A stretch of 64,000 nucleotides of DNA, taken from Sinorhizobium sp. B11. GTDB taxonomy: Bacteria; Pseudomonadota; Alphaproteobacteria; Rhizobiales; Rhizobiaceae. Numbering within the stretch: position 1 is the first letter of the stretch; each line of letters begins with the position of its first letter. The stretch lies in assembly GCA_039725955.1 (NCBI GenBank), contig CP091034.1, positions 2,852,001-2,916,000 on the forward strand, read 5' to 3'. This document shows positions 1 through 9,140 of this stretch, piece after piece. The notes beneath the pieces are model-generated. The model ran no database searches, had not been told where the DNA came from, and worked only from the letters and a program-made list of their open reading frames with translations. The position numbers and the translations under genes are program-made.

Positions 1-532
1 CGACCCAAGCATAGGGATCGGCACCGCCGCGAACGACCCAGGCGATATCCGCTTCCCAGGTGATGCCGGGCGCACCTTCGAAGATGCGCTCGATCGGCAG
101 CGAACCGTCCGAAAGCTTCACGAATTCGAAGTCGTGATTGTGCCAGCCGAATTCATAGCCCGCATCCTTGTAGGGCTTGCTCATTTCCTGCAGGCGCTTG
201 CCGAAGGCGAGCCAGCCGGCTGCATCCGTCGGGCGCTGGTCGGGCATCAGGTGCGGCGCATAGATCGAATCCATGCCGAGGATCTTGGCGATCTGCAGCG
301 ACTTCTCGACATTGCCGTCGAGGAAATCGGGGCTGAAATGGCCGGTCGCCATCACGAGGCCGTTCTTGTCGAGATCGGCGCGCAGGCTCTTGAGGCCAGC
401 CTCATCGAGTTCCGCATAGATGCCGCCGAAACCTTCGACTTCGGCGTAACCCGCCTTGCCGAGCTTTTCGAAGATCGTCGAAAGCGGCGGGAAATTGCGG
501 GCGCTATAGAGCTGATAGCTGAGCTTGGTCAT
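1..532 (-). CDS. Sugar phosphate isomerase/epimerase, 3'-truncated by window edge
   Basis: The first 177 residues are present, starting at an ATG preceded by GAGGAGG seven bases upstream; the C-terminus lies outside the window. The reading (start MTKLSYQLYSARNF) and the motifs GHFSPDFLDGN, YAPHLMPDQRP and FGWHNHDFEF fit the xylose-isomerase-like TIM-barrel family of sugar phosphate isomerases/epimerases, whose metal ligands are His/Glu/Asp in such motifs. It is the last visible gene of the operon that runs from the sugar-binding protein at 7547 leftward, 39 bp after the beta-mannosidase. A role in converting the imported sugar is inferred from this position; the exact substrate cannot be read from the sequence. 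Confidence 0.85.
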   Translation of the reverse strand, partial: MTKLSYQLYSARNFPPLSTIFEKLGKAGYAEVEGFGGIYAELDEAGLKSLRADLDKNGLVMATGHFSPDFLDGNVEKSLQIAKILGMDSIYAPHLMPDQRPTDAAGWLAFGKRLQEMSKPYKDAGYEFGWHNHDFEFVKLSDGSLPIERIFEGAPGITWEADIAWVVRGGADPYAWV

Positions 533-571
533 GTCATCCTCCTCGGGCCTCGTGCCCGTTCTCACGTAAGA

Positions 572-3037
572 TCAATCTGCCGACTGGCAGGAATGCAGGT
601 CATAGAAGCGGAATTCCGGCAGCTTGCCCTTTTCGAGAGGCTTTGCCGGGGTGAAGGTGATGCGGCGGCTTTCGCCGGCAGCCAGGTCGAAGGCATTGTC
701 GGAATATTTGCCGTCAACATCCGTCTCGATCATCACGAAGAGCGCCAGGCCCTTGGCGGTGACGTCGAGGTCGATCGAGCCGTTCTCCTCGACGAATTCG
801 CGGACAACGGAAAGACCCGCCGGCTCCAGTTCCAGCGCCTTGTAGGTGCCATTGACGAAATGCCCCTCGCCGCCCATGCCGTTCGAAGCGGTGAAGTGCC
901 AGGCAAGCAGTGTGCCCTCCGGAATCTCCGACACGTCGAGCGTGGTGGCAGTGCAGGCCGCATCCGGCGCGCACATGGCCTGCAAATTCTTCAGATGCTT
1001 GCGCTCGCCCTTCATCGTCAGGATCGAGATCGAAAGATCGACGCTGACATCTTCAAGCGTGTCATTGACCAGCGAGAAGCGGATCGACTTGCCGTCCTCC
1101 GAGGGGATCGCGGCCACCGCCACCGGCTGGAAGAAGCGCTTGACGAGATAGTGCATCGCCTTCCAGCGCCCGCCGTAATCGAGGCTCGACCAGGACGCGA
1201 CCGGCCAGGTATCGTTGAGCTGCCAGTAGATCGTGCCCATGCAATGCGGCTTCAGCGAACGCCAGTATTCCACCGCCGTCTTGATCGCGAGACCCTGCTG
1301 GATCTGGCTGAGATAGACGAAATTCGGGAAATCCTTCGGGAAGCGGAAGTAGCGGAACATCGTGCCGGCAATGCGCTCGTTGCCGCCGGCATTCTTCTGG
1401 TGCAGTTCCATGACGGGCGATGCCACGTTCATGTCCTTGGCGTCGGCATAGGTCTTGATGACGGGCAGCGACGTGTAGGACTGGAAGCCGAACTCCGAGC
1501 AGAAGCGCGGGCGCACCGAGCGGTAATTGTCGAACGACTTGTTCTCGTGCCAGACCGACCAGTAGTGCATGTCGCCGGAACCATCGGCATGCCACGCATC
1601 GCCATAATCGAGATAGCCGGAGGCCGGGCTCGACGGCCACCAGAGGGCGCCGGGCAAAGCCTTCTTCACCGCCACTTCGATGGTGCGATTCAGGCGATCG
1701 TAGGAGACGAGATAGCGGTCACGATCCTTGCGGGACTCCTCGAACCAGGTGAGCGCGCCGACGAGCTCGTTATCGCCGCACCAGAGCGCAATCGAGGCAT
1801 GCGAAGAGAGCCGGCGAACCTGATAATCCACTTCGACTGCAACATTCTCCAGGAAATCCTCGGTCGAGGGATAGAGGTTGCAGGCGAACATGAAGTCCTG
1901 CCAGACCATGAGCCCGAGCCGGTCGCAGATATCGTAGAACCAGTCGTGTTCGTAGAAGCCACCGCCCCACACACGGATCATGTTCATGTTGGCGGCCTTG
2001 GCCGACTGTAAGAGATCCTCTGTCTTTTCCTCTGATGACAGCGAGAAGAGCGCGTCCGCCGGAATCCAGTTGGCGCCGCGGCAGAAGATTTCGTGGCCGT
2101 TGACCTTGAAGGCGAAGCGGCTGCCGGCAGCATCCGGCGTGGTGATGAGCTCGATGGTACGCAACCCGATCTGCTTCGTCACGCTGTCGGACGGCAGTTC
2201 GACGGTCAGCGTATAGAGCGCCTGCTCGCCGCTGCCCGAGGGCCACCAGAGGCGCGGATTGTCGATCTGGAAGACATGATTGACATTGGTCTCGCCGGCA
2301 CTGACGCCGACATCGAGCCTTACGCGCTCGCCGTCGAGATCGAAATAAAGCTGCGCGATGCCGGGATCCTTGGCAAAAAGCGTCGCCGTAACCTGCAGTT
2401 CCACCGAACCGTCGGAATTGTGCGTCTGGCGCGTCAGCACATGCTCGATGCGCGCAGTCTCCAGCTTCTTCAGCGCAATCGTGCCGTAAAGCCCGAGCGG
2501 GGCAATGGCAATATTCCAGTCCCAGCCGAAATGGCACTGCGCCTTGCGCAGCATGTTGCCGTCAGGGATCGGCGAGTTGCCAGTGCTGTAGGGAATATAG
2601 AAGGGCTGCTGCTTTTGCCGCGCGGCACCGGCTGCGACGTTGGAAGCAAACACGATGCGGATCGTGTTCTCGCCCTTCTTCAGCATGCTCGAAACATCCG
2701 GCCGGTAGCGGCGGAAGCTGTTATCGGCTTCGAGCGCCAGGAAGCCGTTGACGTGGACGCTGGCGACCGTGTCGAGATAATCGATGTCGAGATACCAGTC
2801 GCCCTCGGCGTCAGGAAGCGTGAAGCTGCGCTCCACCGTCCATTCGCGCTCGGCGACCCACTGCACCTTTTCCTCGTTTCGGCCGAAATAGGGATCCGGG
2901 ATCAGTCCCGCGCGGTGCAGCGCCGTGTGCACGTCGCCCGGCAGCGTGATGACGCTGCGGATCTCGCCATCGGCGGAAGCAAGCTGCCACGAACCCGAAA
3001 GTTCGATGTTGAAACCGTTCTTCGGCAAGGATGTCAT
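572..3037 (-). CDS. Beta-mannosidase, glycoside hydrolase family 2
   Basis: An 821-residue protein with the GH2 layout: N-terminal jelly-roll (about 1-190), Ig-like domain, then a TIM barrel. The acid/base Glu is in WCGDNE (about E424) and the nucleophile Glu in RFCSEFGFQS (about E515). WWPSGSGEQALY and RVWGGGFYE are typical of the beta-mannosidase branch (Mana2A/BoMan2A type) rather than beta-galactosidase. There is no signal peptide, so it should act in the cytoplasm on beta-mannosides brought in by the adjacent ABC transporter. AGGA lies seven bases before the ATG. It follows the ATPase gene by 125 bp, which contain a strong hairpin. The family is certain; beta-mannoside specificity is very likely but not proven. 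Confidence 0.92.
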   Translation of the reverse strand: MTSLPKNGFNIELSGSWQLASADGEIRSVITLPGDVHTALHRAGLIPDPYFGRNEEKVQWVAEREWTVERSFTLPDAEGDWYLDIDYLDTVASVHVNGFLALEADNSFRRYRPDVSSMLKKGENTIRIVFASNVAAGAARQKQQPFYIPYSTGNSPIPDGNMLRKAQCHFGWDWNIAIAPLGLYGTIALKKLETARIEHVLTRQTHNSDGSVELQVTATLFAKDPGIAQLYFDLDGERVRLDVGVSAGETNVNHVFQIDNPRLWWPSGSGEQALYTLTVELPSDSVTKQIGLRTIELITTPDAAGSRFAFKVNGHEIFCRGANWIPADALFSLSSEEKTEDLLQSAKAANMNMIRVWGGGFYEHDWFYDICDRLGLMVWQDFMFACNLYPSTEDFLENVAVEVDYQVRRLSSHASIALWCGDNELVGALTWFEESRKDRDRYLVSYDRLNRTIEVAVKKALPGALWWPSSPASGYLDYGDAWHADGSGDMHYWSVWHENKSFDNYRSVRPRFCSEFGFQSYTSLPVIKTYADAKDMNVASPVMELHQKNAGGNERIAGTMFRYFRFPKDFPNFVYLSQIQQGLAIKTAVEYWRSLKPHCMGTIYWQLNDTWPVASWSSLDYGGRWKAMHYLVKRFFQPVAVAAIPSEDGKSIRFSLVNDTLEDVSVDLSISILTMKGERKHLKNLQAMCAPDAACTATTLDVSEIPEGTLLAWHFTASNGMGGEGHFVNGTYKALELEPAGLSVVREFVEENGSIDLDVTAKGLALFVMIETDVDGKYSDNAFDLAAGESRRITFTPAKPLEKGKLPEFRFYDLHSCQSAD

Positions 3038-3126
3038 AGTCTTATCCTGATCGCGCCGCTCCTGGGAGTGCCGGGCAAGCCGGACTGCGGCCGAAATTGG
3101 CTGGCCAGACGGCCAATTGGAGGATC

Positions 3127-3152
3127 GGGCGACGCCGTTTCCGGCGCCGCCC
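3127..3152 (-). other. Intercistronic stem-loop after the ABC ATPase gene
   Basis: GGGCGACGCCG and CGGCGCCGCCC pair over 11 bp (one mismatch or wobble) around a four-base loop that reads GAAA on the transcribed strand. It starts about 10 bases after the ATPase stop codon. No T-run follows, so it is more likely an mRNA-stabilising or processing hairpin than a terminator. Confidence 0.5.
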
Positions 3153-3162
3153 GCAGAACTTT

Positions 3163-4254
3163 CTAGAGGCGCAGCTCGCTTTCGGCATCGAAGACCGAGG
3201 CGAGCGCCATGTCGAAGCTGAGCTTCACCTTGCTGCCGACATTGAAGCGGCGCGCACCATTGATGCGTACCGACATCGTGTGACCGGCATGTTTCAGCCA
3301 GAGAAGATTGTCCGCACCCATCGGTTCTTCGATGTCGACGGTGGCGTCGTGTTCTTCGCCGCCGGCATTCTCGTTGACCTTGATATGCTCGGGGCGAACG
3401 CCGAGCACCACCTTGCGGCCGGGCTGCAGCTTCTCCACGCCGTCATAGGCGGCGAGCGAGAAATTCACGCCGTTGGCGGCAAAAGCAATGCCATCGCCTG
3501 ATTTCACCAGTTCGCCCTGCAGGAAATTCATGGACGGCGAGCCGATGAAGCCGGCGACGAAGAGATTGCGCGGCCTGTTGTAGATCGTCGTCGGATCGTC
3601 GAGCTGCTGGATGATGCCGCTCTTCATGATGGCGATACGGTCGGCGAGCGTCAGCGCCTCGATCTGGTCATGCGTGACGTAGATCATCGTGTTCTTCAGC
3701 GACTGGTGCAGACGCTTGATTTCGACGCGCAGTTCCGAGCGCAGCTTGGCGTCGAGGTTCGACAGCGGCTCGTCGAAGAGGAAGACGTCGACATCGCGCA
3801 CCAGGGCACGGCCGATCGCCACACGCTGGCGCTGGCCGCCGGAAAGCTCGGCCGGCTTGCGCTTCAGGAGCGGCTGGATCTGCAGGATCTCGGAGGCACG
3901 CGCCACGCGCTTGTCGATCTCGGACTGCGGCACCTTGGCGACGCGAAGACCGAAGGAGAGGTTCTTTTCGACAGTCATCTGCGGATAAAGCGCGTAGGAC
4001 TGGAACACCATGCCGATGCCGCGGTCCTTGGGCTCTTCCCAGGTGACGTTCTTGCCCTTGATGAAGATCTGCCCTTCCGAGGCGTCGAGCAGCCCGGCAA
4101 TGCAGTTCAGCAGGGTCGACTTGCCGCATCCCGAGGAGCCGAGAAGCACCAGGAATTCGCCGTCGTTGATGTCGAGGTTCAGATCCTTGAGCACGCTGAC
4201 CGCGCCGAAGTTCAGCGACAGGTCCTTGATGGAGACACTTGCATTCATGTTCAT
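3163..4254 (-). CDS. Sugar ABC transporter ATP-binding protein (MalK/UgpC type)
   Basis: 363 residues. Walker A GSSGCGKST (about 39-47), Q-loop VFQSYALYPQMTV, signature LSGGQRQRVAIGRALVR (about 137), Walker B VFLFDEPLSNLD and the H-loop VTHDQIEALTLADR are all intact. The C-terminal third is the OB-fold (TOBE) regulatory domain with LGVRPEHI, as in MalK, UgpC and MsmK. It energises the two permeases encoded immediately upstream; only 4 bp separate it from the MalG-type permease. AAGGG stands eight bases before the ATG; a second in-frame ATG two codons later is also possible. The CUT1 sugar-importer family is clear; the substrate is inferred from the linked beta-mannosidase. Confidence 0.93.
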   Translation of the reverse strand: MNMNASVSIKDLSLNFGAVSVLKDLNLDINDGEFLVLLGSSGCGKSTLLNCIAGLLDASEGQIFIKGKNVTWEEPKDRGIGMVFQSYALYPQMTVEKNLSFGLRVAKVPQSEIDKRVARASEILQIQPLLKRKPAELSGGQRQRVAIGRALVRDVDVFLFDEPLSNLDAKLRSELRVEIKRLHQSLKNTMIYVTHDQIEALTLADRIAIMKSGIIQQLDDPTTIYNRPRNLFVAGFIGSPSMNFLQGELVKSGDGIAFAANGVNFSLAAYDGVEKLQPGRKVVLGVRPEHIKVNENAGGEEHDATVDIEEPMGADNLLWLKHAGHTMSVRINGARRFNVGSKVKLSFDMALASVFDAESELRL

Positions 4255-4258
4255 TGGA

Positions 4259-5203
4259 TCAACCCTTCACTGCGCCAGCGGCGATGCCACGGACGAAAAG
4301 TCGCCCCGACACGAAATAGACGACGAGCGGCACGAGTCCTGTCAGGATCGTTGCGGCCATGTTGACGTTGTATTCCTTCACGCCCTGGACGGAATTGACG
4401 ATGTTGTTGAGCTGTACGGTCATCGGATAGGTATCCGGCCGGGTGAAGACCACGCCGAACAGGAAGTCGTTCCAGATGCCGGTGACCTGCAGGATCATCG
4501 CGACGACGAAGATCGGCAGCGACATCGGCAGCATGATCTGCAGGAAGATCTGCCAGAAGCCCGCCCCGTCGACACGCGCCGCCTTGAACAGTTCCTCCGG
4601 CAGAGACACGAAGTAGTTGCGGAACAGCAGCGTCAGGATCGGCATGCCGAAGATCGAATGCACGATGATGAGACCGGTGAGCGACCCGTAGATGCCGATC
4701 TCGCGCAGGATGATGACGATCGGATAGATCATGACCTGATAGGGAATGAAGGCGCCGATGATGAGGACCGAGAAGAAGAATTCCGATCCCTTGAAGCGCC
4801 AGTTCGCCAGCGCATAACCATTGACCGAGGCGATCGCGATGGAAACGATGACCGAAGGAACGGTGATGCGGACCGAGTTCCAGAAACCGCGCGAAAGACC
4901 ATCGCAGTTCAGGCCGGTGCAGGCCGTCGCCCAGGCCTTGACCCAGGGTTCGAAGGTGATTTCCATCGGCGGTGCGAAAATGTTGCCGAGCCGGATCTCC
5001 GGCATCCCCTTGAGCGACGTGACGACCATCACGTAGAGCGGGATCAGATAGTAGACGGCGGCCACGAAAAGCGTGCCGTAGACGATGATGTTGCGGGCCG
5101 AAACCACCGGCCGCGGCTTTGGTCCGGCCGGACCGGAAACCGCCCCCTTCTGGAGGGAAGTATCGCCGTCGTTAACGGCCTTGAGAGCGATATTGTCAGC
5201 CAC
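4259..5203 (-). CDS. Sugar ABC transporter permease, MalG type
   Basis: About 314 residues with six predicted membrane helices and the EAA loop LFKAARVDGAGFWQIFLQIMLPMSLP, which contacts the ATPase. The C-terminal RLFVRGIAAGAVKG is typical of the second CUT1 permease. I favour the GTG at 5203 because GGAGGG lies seven bases upstream and the codon overlaps the stop of the previous permease gene by 8 bp, implying translational coupling. A TTG at 5221 is the longer alternative. It should pair with the MalF-type protein upstream to form the membrane channel. Confidence 0.92.
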   Translation of the reverse strand: MADNIALKAVNDGDTSLQKGAVSGPAGPKPRPVVSARNIIVYGTLFVAAVYYLIPLYVMVVTSLKGMPEIRLGNIFAPPMEITFEPWVKAWATACTGLNCDGLSRGFWNSVRITVPSVIVSIAIASVNGYALANWRFKGSEFFFSVLIIGAFIPYQVMIYPIVIILREIGIYGSLTGLIIVHSIFGMPILTLLFRNYFVSLPEELFKAARVDGAGFWQIFLQIMLPMSLPIFVVAMILQVTGIWNDFLFGVVFTRPDTYPMTVQLNNIVNSVQGVKEYNVNMAATILTGLVPLVVYFVSGRLFVRGIAAGAVKG

Positions 5204-6101
5204 GTTTGCGCCCTCCGCCAAATTCCAGATATGCCCAGGGAACGATGATGATCGCTACTGTCACCAGCATCATGGTCGAAGCCGCGAAGCCCTGACCGAG
5301 ATTCTGCGCCTGGAACATGTAGTCGTAGACGTATTTTGCCGGCACTTCCGACGAGATGCCCGGACCGCCGCTGGTCTGGGCGACCACGAGGTCGTAGACC
5401 TTGACGATGCCGCTGGCGATGATGACGAGCGTGGTGATGAACACCGGGCGCATCATCGGAATGACGACGAAGAGATAGGTCCGCCACATCGGAATGCCGT
5501 CGACGCGGGAAGCCTTCCAGATATCCTCGTCGATGCCGCGAAGCCCGGCGAGCATCAGGCACATCACGAGGCCGGTGCCCTGCCAGAGGGCGGCGATCAA
5601 TACCCCGTAGATGACGATTTCGGACGTATAGAGCGGATCGAAACTGAAACTCGTCCATCCCAGCGACCGCACGACCGCCTGAACCCCGAATTCCGGATTG
5701 AGGATCCACTGCCACACGAGACCGGTGACGATGAAGGACAGCGCGAAAGGATAGAGGAAGATCGTGCGGAACGTGTTCTCGAAACGGATCTTCTGATCCA
5801 TGAGAGCCGCCAGCATGAAACCGATGACCAGGCTGAAGATCAGCGACAGAATGCCGTAGATCGCCAGATTCTCGATGGACACGACCCAGCGCGGGGCGGC
5901 CCAGAGACGCTGATATTGCTCGATACCGACGAAGTTCAATCGCGGCAGGAGCTTGGAATTGGTGAAGGAATAAACCACCGTCCAGACCGTGCCACCGAGA
6001 AAGATGACCATGGCGGTGAGGATCATGGGAATGGAGGCAATCTTAGAATTCAGATTGCGGAATAGTTTAAACGGTCGGCCGGCTTTCGCTTGACCTGTCA
6101 T
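5196..6101 (-). CDS. Sugar ABC transporter permease, MalF type
   Basis: 301 residues with six membrane helices and the EAA motif IDEDIWKASRVDGIPMWRTY. The ATG at 6101 is preceded by an excellent AGGAGGAA; an upstream in-frame start at 6188 lacks this and adds an arginine-rich stretch with no family counterpart. The gene follows the binding-protein gene after a 210 bp gap that contains a perfect hairpin, and overlaps the next permease by 8 bp. It forms the first membrane subunit of the CUT1 importer. Confidence 0.92.
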   Translation of the reverse strand: MTGQAKAGRPFKLFRNLNSKIASIPMILTAMVIFLGGTVWTVVYSFTNSKLLPRLNFVGIEQYQRLWAAPRWVVSIENLAIYGILSLIFSLVIGFMLAALMDQKIRFENTFRTIFLYPFALSFIVTGLVWQWILNPEFGVQAVVRSLGWTSFSFDPLYTSEIVIYGVLIAALWQGTGLVMCLMLAGLRGIDEDIWKASRVDGIPMWRTYLFVVIPMMRPVFITTLVIIASGIVKVYDLVVAQTSGGPGISSEVPAKYVYDYMFQAQNLGQGFAASTMMLVTVAIIIVPWAYLEFGGGRKRG

Positions 6102-6260
6102 TGAGTTTCCTCCTGAAGCACGGTCGCTTCGGTGATCGGGGCTCCATCCGAAGACGGCCACCCTTCCCGCCCCCCGTCTCGACCGCAACGCGGTCCTGGC
6201 GCGATCGCACCCGGGTGTGACGTGACGTCGCCGGAAGGACCGGAGATCAGGGCGGCGCGA

Positions 6261-6287
6261 TCCGGTCCTGCAATGCGCAGGACCGGA
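6261..6287 (-). other. Intercistronic stem-loop after the binding-protein gene
   Basis: TCCGGTCCTGC and GCAGGACCGGA form a perfect 11 bp stem with a five-base loop, 25 bp after the binding-protein stop. No T-run follows. Such hairpins commonly protect the binding-protein part of an ABC operon mRNA so that it is made in excess of the permeases; that role here is inferred. Confidence 0.55.
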
Positions 6288-6311
6288 CCTGATGGGCTTG
6301 AGGACCGAGGA

Positions 6312-7547
6312 TCAGTCGGCGGCGGCGATGATGTCGGCGAAGCGCTTCTGCGCTGCGTCGGGCGTCATCGTGGTATTGGCGAAGAACTCGGCGAAGAGGT
6401 CTTCGATCTGCTTTGTCGTATCCGGCGAAGCGAGCTGATCCGAGCTGGTGACGATATTGCCCTTGGCGAGGATTTCGAGACCCTTCTTCATGCAGTCGTT
6501 GGCGGCCGAGATATCGACGTCACCGCGAACCGGCAGCGAGCCCTTCTTCAGGTTGAAGGCAACCTGCGTCTTCGGGTCGAGAAGCGTGGCGGCAAGCACG
6601 TCCTGGGCCTTCGCCTTCTCGGCATCCTTCTGGAGCGGGAAGTAGAAGGCGTCACCGCTGGTCGAGATGATCTCGTTCACGCCGAGGCCCGGAAGGCAGG
6701 TATAGTCCTTGCCGGCAACCTGCTTGGCGACCTGGAATTCGCCCTGCGCCCAGTCACCCATGATCTGGCCGCCGGCCTTGCCGGTGATGACGAGATTGGT
6801 GGCCTGGTTCCAGTCCTGCACGTTGCTGCCCTTGGACATGCGGCGCGCATCGTCGGCAGCCTTGAACACCTTGGCGATCTCGGGGCCGGCCGCCACTTTG
6901 GCATCCTTGTCCTTGAAGACCTTCAGGTAGTTGTCCTTGCCGCCGATGGCGATCATCAGAACGTTGAAGGCGCCGCTTGCCTGCCAGCCCTGACCGCCGA
7001 CAGCGAGAGGAACGATGCCGGCCTTTTCCAGGGCCGGAGCGGCAGCGACGAATTCATCCCAGTTCTTCGGAACCGCAACGCCAGCCTTCTGGAAGGCTGC
7101 ATTCGACAGCCACAGCCACTGCCAGGAGTGGATGTTGACCGGTGCGCAATAGATCTTGCCGTCGATCGTGCAGGAATCGAGCAGGGTCGACGGACGGATG
7201 ATGTCCTTCCATTTGCCTGCGGTCGCCACATCGGTCAGGTCCTTCATCAGGCCAGCCTGGACGAGTTCCTCGGCCTGGCGGCCGTGGTTGAACTGGGTCG
7301 CGCCCATCGGGTCACCGCCAGTGATGCGGCTGATCATGATCGGGCGTGCGGTGCTGCCGGAACCGGCAATTGCGCCGTCAACCCAGTGGTTGCCGGTGGC
7401 GTCGAATGCCTTTGCCAGCTCAGCCACGGCGGCAGCTTCGCCGCCAGAGGTCCACCAATGGGTGACTTCGAGATCGGTAGCCTTTGCGGCGCCAAAAGGA
7501 ATAGCTACGGAAGCGGCAAGCACAGCCGCCATAATACGGATTTTCAT
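6312..7547 (-). CDS. Sugar ABC transporter periplasmic binding protein
   Basis: 411 residues. The N-terminus MKIRIMAAVLAASVAIPFG followed by AAKA is a classical signal peptide. The mature protein starts TDLEVTHWWTSGGEAAAVAELAKAF, the hallmark of CUT1 solute-binding proteins related to glucose/mannose binders. It is the first gene of the operon, and its start (GGAGGAG upstream) faces a LacI-family gene across a 454 bp divergent regulatory region. It captures the sugar in the periplasm and delivers it to the two permeases. Binding specificity is not readable; a mannoside or mannose-containing oligosaccharide is suggested by the beta-mannosidase in the same operon. Confidence 0.92.
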   Translation of the reverse strand: MKIRIMAAVLAASVAIPFGAAKATDLEVTHWWTSGGEAAAVAELAKAFDATGNHWVDGAIAGSGSTARPIMISRITGGDPMGATQFNHGRQAEELVQAGLMKDLTDVATAGKWKDIIRPSTLLDSCTIDGKIYCAPVNIHSWQWLWLSNAAFQKAGVAVPKNWDEFVAAAPALEKAGIVPLAVGGQGWQASGAFNVLMIAIGGKDNYLKVFKDKDAKVAAGPEIAKVFKAADDARRMSKGSNVQDWNQATNLVITGKAGGQIMGDWAQGEFQVAKQVAGKDYTCLPGLGVNEIISTSGDAFYFPLQKDAEKAKAQDVLAATLLDPKTQVAFNLKKGSLPVRGDVDISAANDCMKKGLEILAKGNIVTSSDQLASPDTTKQIEDLFAEFFANTTMTPDAAQKRFADIIAAAD

Positions 7548-8001
7548 GAGTTCTCCTCCCTCACTGAAACGTTGCCGGAAAAACTTAGAGCAATCGATTT
7601 ATCCGCGCAACCGCCCGCTCGTAAAATTTTCTGTGAAAGTCACCATTACATCCTATGAGGGCAATCAACGGCTCTACCTTTGCTTCACAAGAAAAGCGTA
7701 AGCAAGCAATTTCGCAATTGCGGCATTGTATTATACATTTGATTTTACTTACTAATTTTTGATTAATCTGATAATTTCAACCTTTCCTGGCTTCGCAGGT
7801 GCAAAAAATCGCGTGCGGGACAGGCGATTCAACCAGAGAGGATCCCTATGCAACGCTGGTCAGAAAAAGCGCTCGACATTTCTACTGTATCGTTACAGAT
7901 TGTCTGGCTCAGGGAGGAGAGCTTTTCCGCAGCGGCGTACTTACAGCGCGGCGAAAAGCCTCTATAAGGCGAAGCAAATCGCGCGAGGCAGGCCTAGAGG
8001 G
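7548..8001. promoter_or_regulatory. Divergent regulatory region between sugar operon and LacI-type gene
   Basis: This 454 bp non-coding stretch is clearly AT-richer than its surroundings, especially 7620-7790. It must hold the promoters of both divergent units. Short inverted repeats that could be LacI-family half-sites include AATCGATT at 7592-7599, AACGTT inside CTGAAACGTTGCC at 7565-7577, and GCAATTGC at 7714-7721. None is long enough to be assigned with confidence. Confidence 0.5.
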
Positions 8002-9042
8002 ATGGAAAACAACGGAAATTTCGGCGGAGCGGCATCCGGTTCCGTTCCGCGCGAGCGCCCGACATTGAAGACGATCGCCTTCATGACGGGCCTTGGCGTG
8101 ACCACCGTATCGCGGGCACTGAAAGATGCACCGGATATTGGCGCGGAAACCAAGGAACGCGTGCGCATGGTCGCCCGTCAGCTCGGCTACCAGCCGAACC
8201 GGGCCGGCGTGCGCCTGAGAACCGGCAAGACCAATGTCATCGCCCTCGTGCTCAGCATCGACGAGGAGATCATGGGCTTTTCCAGCCAGATGGTCTTCGG
8301 CATTTCCGAGGTCCTGACCGGCACGCCCTACCATATCGTCGTCACCCCGCATTCGCACAGCAAGGATCCCATGCTGCCGGTGCGCTATATCCTCGACACC
8401 GGCTCCGCAGACGGCGTCATCATCTCGCGCGTCGAGCCTGACGATCCGCGCGTGCGCCTGCTCGCCGAAAGCGGCATGCCCTTTACCACCCATGGCCGCA
8501 CCGATGCCGGCCTCGTCCACCCCTATCACGACTTCGACAACGAGGCTTATGCTCATCAGGCCGTCGAGAAGCTGGTCAAGCGCGGCCGCAAGCGCATCGC
8601 CCTCCTGCAGCCGCCGAGCAAGCTCACCTACTACACGCATACCCGCATAGGCTTTCAGACCGGCCTGCACGATTACGGCGCCGAGGAAGTGCCGCTGCGT
8701 GTCAACATTGACGCCCCGCTCGCCGAAATCCGCAACGCCGTGGAGCAGCTGATGCGCTCCCCCGGCGCCCCCGATGGGATTGTCTCGTCGGCCGGCAGCG
8801 CCACCATCGCCGTCAACGCCGGCATCGAAGCCGCCGGCAAACGCCTCGGCCACGACGTCGACCTCGTCTCCAAGCAATCCGCGTCTATCCTCAACTGGAT
8901 CCGACCCGAGATCATCACCGCTCACGAAGACGTCCGCCACGCCGGGCGCGAGATGGCCAAGCAGGTGATTGCGCGCATCGATGGCGTGGATGCCGAACTG
9001 CTGCAGAGCATCAGCAAGCCGGAATGGCCGGACGGGCGGTAG
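8002..9042 (+). CDS. LacI-family transcriptional regulator
   Basis: 346 residues from the ATG at 8002; in-frame codons further upstream encode unrelated basic sequence. The helix-turn-helix is at about 15-45 (TLKTIAFMTGLGVTTVSRAL, then the hinge helix YQPNRAGVRLRTG), followed by a periplasmic-binding-protein-like sugar-sensing domain (IALVLSIDEEIMGFSSQ through the C-terminus). It is transcribed away from the sugar-uptake operon and most likely represses that operon until the sugar or a derivative binds. This local control is inferred from the arrangement, which is the usual one for the family. Confidence 0.92.
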   Translation: MENNGNFGGAASGSVPRERPTLKTIAFMTGLGVTTVSRALKDAPDIGAETKERVRMVARQLGYQPNRAGVRLRTGKTNVIALVLSIDEEIMGFSSQMVFGISEVLTGTPYHIVVTPHSHSKDPMLPVRYILDTGSADGVIISRVEPDDPRVRLLAESGMPFTTHGRTDAGLVHPYHDFDNEAYAHQAVEKLVKRGRKRIALLQPPSKLTYYTHTRIGFQTGLHDYGAEEVPLRVNIDAPLAEIRNAVEQLMRSPGAPDGIVSSAGSATIAVNAGIEAAGKRLGHDVDLVSKQSASILNWIRPEIITAHEDVRHAGREMAKQVIARIDGVDAELLQSISKPEWPDGR

Positions 9043-9140
9043 AACGGCTGGTCACTTGTCGCGGCTAAGGTTTTTCCAGGCCGGCGTAAGGCGACCGGCT
9101 GCCCGGGCCGTCCCATGCCGGAACCCGGAGCCGTACTTGC

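Noticed and set aside
134..2011. Long + strand open frame of 625 codons
   Set aside because: It is antisense to the beta-mannosidase and isomerase genes, has no recognisable motif, and arises from GC-rich codon structure.
3670..4365. + strand frame antisense to the ABC ATPase and permease genes
   Set aside because: It is a shadow of strongly conserved genes with no start signal.
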